64,000 nt of DNA. It comes from Areca catechu. Taxonomy: Eukaryota > Streptophyta > Magnoliopsida > Arecales > Arecaceae. A program made the translations under genes and the position numbers. Below the pieces are notes generated by a model. The model saw nothing but the letters and a program-made list of their open reading frames with translations, ran no database searches and had not been told where the DNA came from. The stretch spans positions 126,772,013 to 126,836,012 of the forward strand of contig CM038043.1 of NCBI GenBank assembly GCA_021397845.1, in the 5' to 3' direction. This document shows, in pieces, positions 30,621 to 41,540 of the stretch. Numbering within the stretch: position 1 is the stretch's first letter; the number at the start of each line of letters is the position of its first letter.

Positions 30621-31100
30621 ATACTAGAAGAATTATGATTATTAGCAATGGTTAATTTATTGTTTCTAATAATAAGTTTGCCATCGCTAATACTATTAGC
30701 AACAGTAAGCCATCACTAATTACTCGTTAAAACAAATCTTTAGCTAATAATTCTTTTTAGTGATAGCAAAAATGTCATCACTAAAAAGGGTTATTAGCAA
30801 TGGAAAAGCCATTGCAAATATTTTTTTTATTTTTTAAATTTTAATTAAAGAATAAAACATAGTAGCAATAGTTGTTGCCATCACTAATTAGATTGCCATT
30901 GCTAATAACTATTGATGATGGCACTTATCATCACTAATATTGTCGATAATAATTTTTTTTTAAATTATAAATAAATTCAATAAAACCTATTTTAATTATA
31001 ATAAAACATCAATTATAGTTCTTAAACCCTGCTATAGGTAAAGAAATAATTAAATACCATAATTATAAATAAAAAAATTATATTAAATTAAAAGTATAAA
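30620..31100. mobile_element. CACTA-like terminal and subterminal region
   Basis: It starts catactagaagaa (compare CACTACAAGAAA) and carries many direct and inverted copies of 'gccatcgctaat' / 'attagcaatggc' to about 30960, the subterminal repeat style of plant CACTA transposons. No transposase is recognised, and the other end is not located. Confidence 0.55.
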
Positions 31101-32804
31101 TTTTATAATTTTATAATTTATACTACTTCACAAGTAGTAATATTAAATCCTACTTGCCAACGTCATTATCCTCCTCTTGCTCCTATACATCCTCTCTAGC
31201 AATTAGTAAATGAGATCTGGATATCCTAACATCCTAAAATGAAGAAAAATAATATATTACTAATAAATTTTGATGCAAAAACATATATGTCAATATAGAA
31301 TCATATATTTCGATATACTCCAACTCTCGAACAGGTTGTTCTTACACATTCTATTCAATAATATGGAGCTAACTCCTGGCCCATTGATTAGATGCTTAAA
31401 TTAAATTTTTATTTTATAAGTCTCCTTCCTGACTCAAGTCTAAATATATAAATCTTCTAGTATAAAAATTTAAAATAAATAAAAATATTTATTAATAGAC
31501 TTACCTACTATGATAGCTGTGATAATAAAACTAGCTGATCACGTAGATGCAGGTCCTGAAGAATCTTGATGACTATATTATGGATGGCATCCTAGAAATT
31601 CTAAGATTGCTGGGTAAAAAGATGGGTCACAACATCCTAGGCATATGCATCACCCTATATCTAGGTCATCGAGGTCTAAGACGAGGATGTCGAAGACCAG
31701 CGAGTTGCTGGAGAATTGAAGCTATGCCCAAATTCTATAACTCAGCTCCTACTCATCAATATGGTAGCCTTAGCCATCCCTTGAGGTCAATAAGGGGCTG
31801 AGAGGATGGGTCATTACCATGCCACAATACGGTGTACTCTGTATGATCTACCTATACAGTTTACAAATTTATTAATCTAATTATACATATCAGTATATAT
31901 AAAACCTAGTACTTAATATTTTAAGTTGTTACCGCGATATATCAAGATCTCGGATCTAGGTAATCACCAGTCCTCCTGGACTAGTATGTGGCCTCCCACA
32001 ATTGTAGCTACCCGGGTGCATGATCCAGTTGCCATGTCTACAGGCTAAGCTTTTAGTTAGGTTGCAAGTTAGGCTTGATTTTTGTTTGGCCTCTATAACC
32101 TAAGACTGAACTTAGGCCAAAGCCAAACCTAAAGTTTGCCCAACTTGATGAGCCTTGGGTTGACCAAGGCCAATTTCCAATACTATTTACCACCTAGCCT
32201 AAAGTCTATATACATCATCACTGAAGTTTCTTATTTACTTTAATTCTAAGTTTAATCATGTAATCACTTAGTAATAGCCATTAGTTAAAATTTTTTTTAC
32301 TGGTTGATGGGAAAATGATTTAGCAACCCTCCAAGTGGATAAGATTTTTCTTCTATTTTATGAATAAATGCTATCAAGAAAAAAAAACTTATTCATCTTG
32401 AAAAGTATGAGAACATAGATAAGTTGGTCAATAGGAAAGTTGAATAATTTTTCCATGAGTTAAGGATTAACTCATGATCATACCGAGAAAACTGTTGTGA
32501 ACCTTAAAATCTATTAAACATGTTTCTAGATAACTCATGACTTCAGCAAAATAAGCGGAATAGATTGCTTATATGCACAAGAATAGGTCTAGGGAAGAAA
32601 AGCATAATTTTATTTAGATTTTTGTTCACCTTCTAGGAAAGGTCTTGAGCCATGCAGTTCTGAACCATCTCATGAAATGTAGGAGGACCATAGACTTTAA
32701 AGGCCCTTTTGACAGTGGATAAAATTACTACTACATCCACTAGATCAACAGCATCACACTAAAGAAATTAGAGAAGGAAATTTAAGCTAATGAATGGTGC
32801 AAAG
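31100..32804. other. Unassigned AT-rich stretch
   Basis: No gene recognised. It may be the interior of the CACTA-like element. A minus-strand reading near 31140-31250 has a pyrimidine-rich run ending TTTTAG before an acidic stretch (DVRISRSHLLIARED), which could be a decayed exon. The evidence is too weak to name it. Confidence 0.3.
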
Positions 32805-33681
32805 TGTTGGGAATTGTGTCCCAAAGCCAATCACCTAGCCTGTAGGCGGTTGAGCATTAAATTGTACATTATATATGAATTAATAAAAGATTATTTTGGC
32901 AGCTCATCACTATTGACATTTCCCTGTAATGAACTCTTATATGTGATGAAGTCCTTAGGACTACACTAATTTTGATATAGAGAGGATATATCAAGTGGTC
33001 CTTAAAAATAGGTTCACAACCAAAGGATACATTATACTGGGTGGCAATGTATCAAGTATAGGTTATTGTGATTCACATCGTTTGGTTGTCCTCTTGACCA
33101 AAGGAGTGTGGTGACACTGATGTGATCTACAAGTAAGATATATGATATCATATTGAACGTGACTCCGTGCAATCCCTTTCTGCCAAAGGGATACTCATGA
33201 TTGGATATGGGTATATGTGTCCCTCCGACCTGAGGTCATCATGGTAGCTTGCAAAAACCTCCCTGTGCTTTAGTGCCAGACTACCCGAATTTCTAATTCG
33301 GTGATGAAAGATTTCTGGGTACAAGCAAGTACTTGTGAAGCAGTGATGGACCAAGATGGAATTGACCTGTCCAAATGGTTTGGATTAAATATCTTGCAGT
33401 GTCTCAATTTAGCGAATCCTCGGCCGGGGTAGTCCTAGTGAGGAGTCACTGGACTTGCGAGGTTGAGACATATTGTGGACTGACCAGATTAGGGTTGGCA
33501 GTCTAACCCTTGGTCGTTCTGAGCATTAGAGGTCAAAGGGATGATTTATATGGTAACTATATGCCAGAGGTTCGATAGATTGCTCTCGCATCTTCGACCT
33601 ATTCGGATGCCAGGACCCATTGCTAGATGGTTTCTTGTGCTGGTACTGTAATTGTTCCAGTGCTACCGTTTAGGTTCGAAC
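32805..33681 (+). repeat. LTR-F, left part (host of CopiaE)
   Basis: It begins TGTTGGGAATTGTGTCCC and has the look of a long copia LTR (compare the start of the CopiaE LTR, which has a similar 'aattaataaaag' region after about 80 bases). It is interrupted at 33681 by CopiaE and continues at 43968. Confidence 0.55.
33677..33681. repeat. CopiaE left target-site duplication CGAAC
   Basis: CGAAC precedes TGAAAGGATT and is repeated exactly at 43963-43967. Confidence 0.92.
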
Positions 33682-36105
33682 TGAAAGGATTATGCCCTAT
33701 AAGCCAATATCTGTATCTCCCAGACCATTGTAAATTGACAAATTAATAAAGGCAATAATTTTTTCATCATTCGCTGTGTCATTATATGATGAACCCCATA
33801 GATTAGGGCTATGGTTGTAGGGCTATGATAAGATCATACCAGTAAGATCTAAAGGCCTTAAAACCCTAATCTAGAATATTCCTAGTCATAGGAACCCTGA
33901 GTTGGGGATCAGGGTTTCCGGTAAGACTGGCACATCCTATGTATGCTGAAAAGGGTGACTGCTCTCACAGTCACTTGTGTAGGACACTAATACAAGAATG
34001 TGGGTGCTCATTAGCGAATGAGTTCACTGAATAGATCCAGTTTGAGAACATCTAATGGAGCCTTAGCTACTTGTCAATAGATATTTCTCATAGTGGGAGT
34101 TGTACAAGTAGTCCTATGACCTGAGACTGCCATAATACCTTATGTACATGAACCCATGCTTTGGTTCAATCTCATTCATGACACTGGGTCATGCACAAGG
34201 TTGACGCTGGGTGTGGTGAATTGTATATGAAGGAAATGAGTAGGTCAACAAGGAATTGATCACTCCTAGTAGGAGGAGATTGCATCCAGCCAAATTAGGT
34301 CAGATGATGATTCAGGAAATCTTTGATCAAAGTACAGATATTAGAAATGATTTCTAATATCGAATTAATTGAATCATTAGTGTATGACTGAGCTGGGAAT
34401 GAGTATAAACTGGATTTGACATGATTCCATATCCATAGTTATATTCGGGATGCAAGATGATTGAAGGATCGAATTGTACGGGAACTTTTCACTGAAGGGT
34501 AGTTTTGGAATTACACCAGAACTTCCATATCTTCCGGGTAGACATGACACGTTGCTAGACGTCAATCTTGTCTTGTGGGTTGATCAAATTAAATGGTTTA
34601 ATTGGATCACTAATTAGGAGGACTCCTAATTGACTGACTCGAGTTAGCTCGATTTGACCTAAATCGATTAGAATGAGTTCTGATCAGATTAGGTCAACTT
34701 GCACTCGGACCCACTGCTGGCTAAGTATGGAACCCAATGGGTCACACACTTAGGACAGATAATCAAGGTTTTAATTTGGAATTAAATCTCGTTTGCAGAT
34801 GAACACACTAGCATGTGTTGCAAACCATGGCTTCTACTTGAATCGGATTCGAGTTAGGGTTCCGATTTGGTCTTTTTTAGATCCAAATTCATTCCGATTT
34901 GAATCTAATTGAAGATTCAACACATTGGGCTAATAGTAGGCTAGCAATTGGGCTAACCTAAGAGGCTAAACCCCTTTCCCACATCGCCTAAGTCCCTCCC
35001 CTTTTTTTTTCCCACGCGCGCGCGCAAGAAGAAGAGTCCACGCGCGCGTGGACTCTTTCCAAGTCGCGTCTTTGCATGAAAAGAAAGAAAAAAGGGCCGG
35101 TGTTTTTGAAGAGGCATGGAAGAGAGTCCACCTAGGCGTGGACTCTCCAAAAAAAGGGAAAATACCGTGAAAAGAAAAGGAAAAACACCGAAGGGGTGCG
35201 ACTCTTCTTTCTGCGCGCGCCCTTCTGTGTTTTTCGCGATCCTTCTTCGCATCTTCCCATCCCAAAGGCCGTGAGATTAATCCCAAGGGCCGTGAGATAA
35301 AGAGAGAAGACGTGAGAATGGAGAGAGGGACGTGAGAGGATGATTAAAAGGTGAGAAGGCGCCTCTCTGTCGCCTATTTAAGGAGAAGACTTCACCGTGA
35401 AAATTTATTCCAGATTTTCTACGGCGAAGCCTTACTTCTTTTTCCCTCTCCCTCTCCAGAAGACTGTTTCCCCCTCCTCTCTTTCCTCTTTGATTCCTTT
35501 ACAGAGCCTAGGCTCTGTCGAATCTCAGAACGGAAGGAGAGTCAGAGAGAGAAACTCTCCGACGGTAAAGGAAGAAGGCGCCCCTCCTTCCTTTCTTTCT
35601 TACATTAAGACAATCTTGTCTTAATTCTCTTCTCCCTCCAAGACAAGCCTTGTCTCATTTTAGGACAAGGGCTTATTCTTAAGACCAGAGTGTCTTAAGG
35701 GGCCAAAGTTGCTAAAAGACTAGGAGAAGGGTAAGAAAGAAGGTTTAGTCCCAGTTTGGCCAGAGGAGTCCTAGCTAATAGTCCATATATCAAGTTCTTG
35801 GGGTAGAACTTGATTGGAAGGAACTCAATTAAGGAGTCACTGTCTTGATTATCTGCCCGTGTGGATCACCATCGGAGGGCGGACAAGTGGACGCCTGGTG
35901 TGTTCAACAGGCTACTCAATTTGGAGTTTATTTCTGCATCAGACTGGAAATAGCAATCTGAGGTTAGTATTTAAAGTATGTTAAATTTGGACATACATGT
36001 AGTCACAGTTTTAATTGCTAATAAGGAGATTTTGGGATTAGGGTTCGGACCTGATTTCATAAAACTTTGAAATCCACACTTCCGCACTGGTTCCCGAACC
36101 CAACA
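33682..36105 (+). repeat. CopiaE 5' LTR
   Basis: 2424 bp, TGAAAGGATT to CCCAACA. It contains GC-rich palindromes (agtccacgcgcgcgtggact at about 35036-35055; agtccacctaggcgtggact at about 35125-35144) and short stems such as aagacaatcttgtctt near 35607. Apparent ORFs in it recur in the 3' LTR and are not genes. Confidence 0.96.
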
Positions 36106-36122
36106 ATTGGTATCAGAGCCGG
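36106..36122 (+). promoter_or_regulatory. CopiaE primer-binding site 1
   Basis: ATTGGTATCAGAGCCGG directly follows the LTR; it is complementary to the 3' end of initiator-Met tRNA, as usual for copia. Confidence 0.9.
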
Positions 36123-36180
36123 AGGTCTCGGGTTCGAGTCTCCGCAGGGGGAAAAACTCGGTCGTTTCGCTGGGGGGGGA
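36123..36180 (+). other. Short TRIM-like internal segment with T-arm-like box
   Basis: It carries GGTTCGAGTCTCC (36131-36143), which fits a pol III B box or tRNA T-arm, and ends in a purine tract (gctggggggggat) just before a TG. A primer site, short interior and purine tract together are the design of TRIM elements. No complete tRNA fold is present. Confidence 0.5.
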
Positions 36181-36181
36181 T

Positions 36182-36477
36182 TGTTAGCTGGGCCAGCTCG
36201 CACCCTCGTGGTTTGTCCAGTGTAGGGTCTGGGCCCACTGGGTGTGGGTGCCATCGGTAAGTCGGGTCTGGTGCCACGTCGACATCCCTTGGTTGGTGCT
36301 GCGGTGCTCGTCTCCAGCGAGCCGACTCGAGGGTGAGTACCCTGGGTTGCTCTTGCGGGGGTCGGCGGAGGGGTCGACTCGAGTGCCCGATTGCTGCACT
36401 GGTTTAAGAGAGATAAACCTGCCTCTTATAATAGGGACGTTCCTTTTGTAAGAATGGTTAGGGGCATCGATCCAACA
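36182..36477 (+). repeat. Mini-LTR-like segment in the CopiaE leader
   Basis: 296 bp, beginning TGTTAGCTGGG and ending GATCCAACA. It is preceded by a polypurine-like gctggggggggat and followed by a second primer site. A TATA-like cttataatag is near 36424. The ends and flanks fit a small LTR of a TRIM-type element. Confidence 0.55.
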
Positions 36478-36492
36478 AGTGGTATCAGAGCA
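36478..36492 (+). promoter_or_regulatory. Second primer-binding-site-like sequence in CopiaE leader
   Basis: AGTGGTATCAGAGCA follows the mini-LTR end CCAACA exactly as primer site 1 follows the main LTR. Confidence 0.7.
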
Positions 36493-37633
36493 TCCTTATT
36501 AGGATTAAAACTTATGCAGTTCAATTCATGATGTAGTATCATGTTAAAGTTTTTATATTGATGCACAAAGCATGTCTTTGGTTGAACATGAGTTTGATGA
36601 TTGCCACCAGTTAGGGTTTTCCACTGAAACCCTAATTGTCTTAGAGATATGATTAGCCCTGGAGCCATCATACTGAAATAAGGTTGCCCTGGCATAATGG
36701 TGTATCCATTATGTGGTAAATGGTTGTCCTAGTATGATGGCACACATTTCACATATTTGCTTAGTTTAAAGCATGTATTAATATATGTGATAGCTTTTAA
36801 TCGAATGTGCTGGCATTGCATAAATCCCTCTTAAAATTATATTAAGTGGTAGTATAGTTAACCGATAAGCATTATTAGTCATGATGAATAATTAGTCATT
36901 TCGGTGTCTAGAAAGGTGGTTCTGGGAAGGTAAAGGGATTCGTGGTTTTTAATTGGTTCCGTTGACTGACCTGGCCAATTTTAAATTGGTGTCTAGGAAA
37001 GCAACGGGGGGACCCCCACATCTCTTCCACTAGCCTGGCCGATCTGATTGATTTAATTCTTGACTAACATGCTTGGTGTTAAAATACTATTATTGGCCTT
37101 CCTTCATGATAGGTCATTATTATGTTACGATCTATACTAGGTTTGTTGTGTACACACAAGACCTAATATGGTGACTAACACAATTTTTGGCCTAATACAA
37201 TTATTTGTTTATGGCATGATTTAATGTAATATTTTGTTGTGTACACACAAGGGTATTACTATTAAAGTCATGACTATATGGCAATGAAGGGTCTTACTTA
37301 ACTAAAATATTATAGTTTGTTGTGTATACACAAGGCTATTAATATTTTAGAGGCCGGGATAAGTTGAGAATTGTACGGGTTACAATTGGAAAGAGTTTTC
37401 CTACCTATGAACTTATATAAGATTTGTTGTGTACACACAAGGTTTTTTATAAGGGATTGGGATCTCAACCCCACTAAGAAAAACTAATTAGGGTTTTCTC
37501 GATCATCGTATAGAGAGTTATGATGCTCAATAAAATAGTGGGAGACATAATTAAATTAAAGTCCTAATTTAATTATGTATTGTCATTTCATGGTTGTTTG
37601 CTTATGTATTGTTCTTTGTTTAAATGTAGATAA
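36493..37633 (+). other. CopiaE untranslated leader
   Basis: No coding region seen. It contains a hairpin block shared with GalH (about 36903-37045) and four copies of a palindromic motif, TTGTTGTGTACACACAAG, at 37143, 37234, 37317 (one base short and one changed) and 37434. Such leaders usually hold RNA dimerisation and packaging signals. Confidence 0.7.
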
Positions 37634-39226
37634 ATGGCCTCTTCACTCTCACTCCGTAGTATTTTAGATGCCAACAAATTGACTGGGCCTAATTATGTTG
37701 ATTGGCTGAGAAATTTAAAAATAGTACTCAGTCAAGAAAGAATTTCCTTTATTCTTGATACCCCAATTTTGGAACCACCAAGGGAAGATGCCTCGCAAGA
37801 GGAGAAGACCACATATACTATGTGGCAAAATGACTCACTTACTGTCAAGTGTGTTATGCTTGCCTCTATGACTAATGAGTTGCAGAGGCAGCATGACAGC
37901 ATGGATACTAACTCCATACTGCTCAATTTAAAAGAGCTTTATGGAGAACACAGTAGAACTGCTAGATATGAAATATCTAAGCAGTTGTTCCGTGCAAGGA
38001 TGACAGAAGGTACATCAGTACAAGACCATGTATTAAAGGTAATTGATCTAATCACTCGATTAGGTCAATTAGGATTTGTAATGGATGGGGAGTTGAATCA
38101 AGACTTGATCTTGCAATCACTCCCAGAGTCATTTTCACAGTTTGTTCTTAATTACCATATGAACAAACTTAATTCTTCCTTGCCTGAGCTGTTGAATATG
38201 TTGAAGACAGCAGAGAGCCATGTAAAGAAAAATAAGGCTCCAATTCTTCTTGTGGATAAGAGGAAGACAGGCAAAAGGGGTTCCAATAAGAGGATGAATC
38301 CCAAAGGGGGCATTAAGAAGAAGAAAGGAAAGAAGGCCTCCGGACAGATGACCTGCTTTCATTGTGGCAAGCCGGGTCATTGGAAAAGGAACTGCAAGGT
38401 TTACCTTGCAAGTGTGAAGCCTGGTGCATCAGAGGCACCAAAAGGTATGAAAGAAGTTCATACTATTTTGTCATTGGATTCTTCCATTTCAAATACTTGG
38501 GTGTTGGATACCGCATGTGGTCATAACATCTGCAAATCATTGCAGGGACTTCAGGGGCTTAAAGTATTGAAGGAAGGTAACTTTGAGCTCTACGGTGCTG
38601 GAGGGGACCCCATCCAAGAAGAAGCTGTAGGGACTTATATTTTGAAGTTACCTTCAGGAAAGATCTTGGAGCTAAGGAATTGTTACTATATGCCAAAAAT
38701 CATTAGAAATATCATATCTGTACCCTTGTTACTTAAACAAGGATATACTATGAATGTAATGAGCAGTGGCTGCTCAATTTCTTTATCTAATGAAATTATA
38801 TGTTATGGCATATTCTGCAATGGTCTATTAACTCTTTCCACTAATGACAATATTTTTCATGTTTCTAACAAACGGAAAAGAGATGATGTAAACAATACCT
38901 TACTTTGGCATTGTCGACTTGGACATATTAGTGAGACTAGGATTAACAAGTTATACAAAGAAAATTTCTTTGATCCTTATGACTATGAGTCATTAGGAAC
39001 TTGTGAATCATGTCTCATGGGTAAGATGACCAAGACTCCATTTAGTGGACATGGAGAAAGGACAAAAGAGTTATTGGGACTCATACACACAGATGTATGT
39101 GGGCCTATGACAACTCAAGCCTATGGTGGATACTCATACTTCATCACATTTACTGATGATTTTTCAAGGTATGGATTTGTGTATCTAATGAAACATAAGT
39201 CCGAGGCTTTTGAAAAATTTTTTTAG
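37634..39226 (+). CDS. gag-pol: CopiaE gag-protease-integrase, first part (to frameshift)
   Basis: The start ATG 37634 follows the leader and gives MASSLSLRSILDANKLTGPNY. The first 200 residues are a UBN2/gag domain. A CCHC zinc knuckle CFHCGKPGHWKRNC lies near residue 240, and a protease region near 290 reads WVLDTACGHNIC (DTA where DSG is usual). Next are the gag_pre-integrase HHCC region (LWHCRLGH...CESCLMGK) and the integrase start (HTDVCGPM, first catalytic Asp). The frame ends at 39224-39226 within integrase, at a run of seven T (39218-39224), and resumes at 39238 in another frame. The rest of the frame is uninterrupted over 530 codons. Confidence 0.93.
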   Translation: MASSLSLRSILDANKLTGPNYVDWLRNLKIVLSQERISFILDTPILEPPREDASQEEKTTYTMWQNDSLTVKCVMLASMTNELQRQHDSMDTNSILLNLKELYGEHSRTARYEISKQLFRARMTEGTSVQDHVLKVIDLITRLGQLGFVMDGELNQDLILQSLPESFSQFVLNYHMNKLNSSLPELLNMLKTAESHVKKNKAPILLVDKRKTGKRGSNKRMNPKGGIKKKKGKKASGQMTCFHCGKPGHWKRNCKVYLASVKPGASEAPKGMKEVHTILSLDSSISNTWVLDTACGHNICKSLQGLQGLKVLKEGNFELYGAGGDPIQEEAVGTYILKLPSGKILELRNCYYMPKIIRNIISVPLLLKQGYTMNVMSSGCSISLSNEIICYGIFCNGLLTLSTNDNIFHVSNKRKRDDVNNTLLWHCRLGHISETRINKLYKENFFDPYDYESLGTCESCLMGKMTKTPFSGHGERTKELLGLIHTDVCGPMTTQAYGGYSYFITFTDDFSRYGFVYLMKHKSEAFEKFF

Positions 39227-41526
39227 AGTATCAAAGTATGGTAGAGAAACAGACAGGAAAAAGTATAAAGATCCTCCGATCAGATAGAGGAGGTGAGTAC
39301 TTATCCACTGAGTTTCTTGATCACCTTAAAGATAAGGGGATCATCTCTGAATGGACTCCTCCTTACACACCACAATTAAATGGTGTTGCTGAAAGGAGGA
39401 ATCGTACTTTATTGGATATGGTACGGTCCATGATGTGCTTCACGGAGTTACCTTTTTCTTTCTGGGGATATGCTTTGGAAACAGCAACTTATATCTTGAA
39501 TAGAGTACCATCTAAAACTGTTTCTAGCACTCCATATGAATTATGGAGAGGTAAGAAGCCCAATCTTAAGTATATTAAGATATGGGGATGTCCAGCCTAT
39601 GTAAAAAGAAATTTTGGACATAAACTAGATGCTAGAGCAGACAAATGTCTATTTATGGGATATCCTAGAGATAGTATAGGATATCTGTTCTACCACCCTA
39701 CTGAACAAAAGGTTTTGGTCAGTAGGCATGCCACTTTTATGGAAAAGGAATTCATCCTACAAAAGGGCACTGGTAGAAATATCGAACTTAATGAGATTCA
39801 ACAAATAGACACTTCTCAGTCAAGTAACAACATAGTTAATATAGAACCTGAACACACTCCTATCCGTAGGTCTGATAGGGTGCGACAAGCACCTGAGAGG
39901 TATGGGTTCATAATTGAAAATAATGAAGCCCAAATCATTCAAAATGATGAGCCTCTAACCTATACGGAAGCAGTCATGAGTAGAGACTCAGACAGATGGC
40001 TTGAAGCCATGAGATCCGAGATGGACTCCATATATGTCAACCAAGTATGGTCTTTGGTTGATGCACCAGAGGGTATTAACCCTATTGGGTGTAAATGGGT
40101 CTATAAAAGGAAGATTGGGGCAGATGGCCAAGTTGAAACTTATAAAGCCAGATTGGTGGCTAAGGGTTTCAGACAAAAGCAGGGAATAGATTATGATGAA
40201 ACATTTTCCCCTATTGCCATGCTCAAATCTATTCAGATTATGCTTGCTATAGCAGCATATCATGATTATGAGATCTGGCAAATGGATGTAAAAACTGCAT
40301 TCCTCAATGGTTTCCTTGAGGAAGAGGTTTATATGTCACGGCCAGAAGATTTTGTCTTGGAGACTAAACCTAATCAGGTATGTAGGCTAAAGAAATCCAT
40401 TTATGGATTAAAGCAAGCATCCAGGAGTTGGAACATCCGATTTGATAAAACAGTCAAAGAATTTGATTTTTTCAAAAATGAGGATGAACCTTGTGTGTAC
40501 AAGAAAACTAGTGGGAGTGCCATAGTTTTCTTAGTTCTATATGTTGATGATATACTTCTTATTGGGAATGATATCCCAATGCTACAATCAGTCAAAGTGT
40601 GGTTATCGAAACAGTTTTCCATGAAAGACTTGGGAGAAGCATCCTATATACTGGGTATAAAGATCTATAGAGAAAGATCAAGAAGGATGCTAGGCTTGTC
40701 CCAGTCTAGATACATTGACCAGGTGCTAAAGAGATTTAGCATGGAGGAAAGTAAAAGAGGTTACTTACCTATTGGTCATGGCATACGTCTTTCTAAGAGG
40801 ATGTCTCCTAAGACACCTGAAGAAAGAAATAGAATGAATTCTATACCTTATGCTTCGGCTATAGGGTCGATTATGTATGCTATGTTATGTACCAGGCCTG
40901 ATGTGGCATATGCCTTGGGTGTAACCAGTAGATTTCAGGCTGATCCAGGAGAGGATCACTGGAAGGCTGTGAAAAATATTCTTAAGTACCTGAGAAGGAC
41001 TAAGGATATTTTTCTTATATACGGAGGATCTGATCTTAAACTAGAAGCCTATTCAGACTCTAGTTTTCAATCAGACCCAGATGATAGTAAATCCATTTCA
41101 GGGTATGTCTTTACCTTGAATGGTGGAGCAGTAAGTTGGAAGAGCACTAAACAGCAGACTGTAGCTGACTCAACTACCGAGGCAGAGTACATAGCTGTCA
41201 GTGAAGCCGCCAAGGAAGCTGTCTGGATGAAGAAATTCATCACAGAGTTGGGAGTAGTTCCTGAGATTGAGAACCCGGTGCCACTCTATTGTGATAACAC
41301 TGGAGCAGTTGCTCAAGCTAAGGAACCGAGAGCCCATCACAAGTCCAAGCACATTCTGAGACGCTTCCATCTTGTCCGAGAGATAATCGAAAGACAAGAA
41401 GTCTGCATCAATAGAGTGGATACAAAGAACAACATAGCAGACCCGTTCACTAAGGCTCTACCACAGCGGGAGTTTGATCGCCACCTCGATTGTATGGGGT
41501 TAAAGAATAAGAGCGATTGGCTTTAG
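39227..41526 (+). CDS. pol: CopiaE integrase-RT-RNase H, second part (after frameshift)
   Basis: The frame continues across the break as LEYQSMVEKQ. Integrase: RSDRGGEY (second Asp) and NGVAERRNRTL (Glu). RT: the start WLEAMRSEMDSI, the palm WQMDVKTAFLNGFLEEEVYM, and YVDDILLIG as the catalytic pair. RNase H: AYSDSSFQSD (Asp), STTEAEYIA (Glu), YCDNTGAV (Asp), and the end HIADP-like NIADPFTKALP. The stop is at 41524-41526, fifteen bases before the LTR. All catalytic residues listed are intact over 762 codons, so a single frameshift in the T-run is the only visible lesion. Confidence 0.94.
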
Positions 41527-41540
41527 TGCAAGTGGGAGAT
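41527..41540 (+). promoter_or_regulatory. CopiaE polypurine tract
   Basis: tgcaagtgggagat directly precedes the 3' LTR start TGAAAGG; this is a common copia polypurine form. Confidence 0.88.

Noticed and set aside
34953..35624. ORFs in the CopiaE LTR, also present at 42823-43482
   Set aside because: They are duplicated only because the LTR is duplicated; they lie in a GC-rich untranslated region.
36106..36145. tRNA gene
   Set aside because: There is a B-box-like GGTTCGAGTCTCC and a tRNA-complementary primer site, but no A box, anticodon arm or full cloverleaf.
39211..39240. Programmed frameshift between gag and pol in CopiaE
   Set aside because: The break lies within the integrase domain, far from any gag-pol boundary; a slip in the T-run or an assembly error is simpler.
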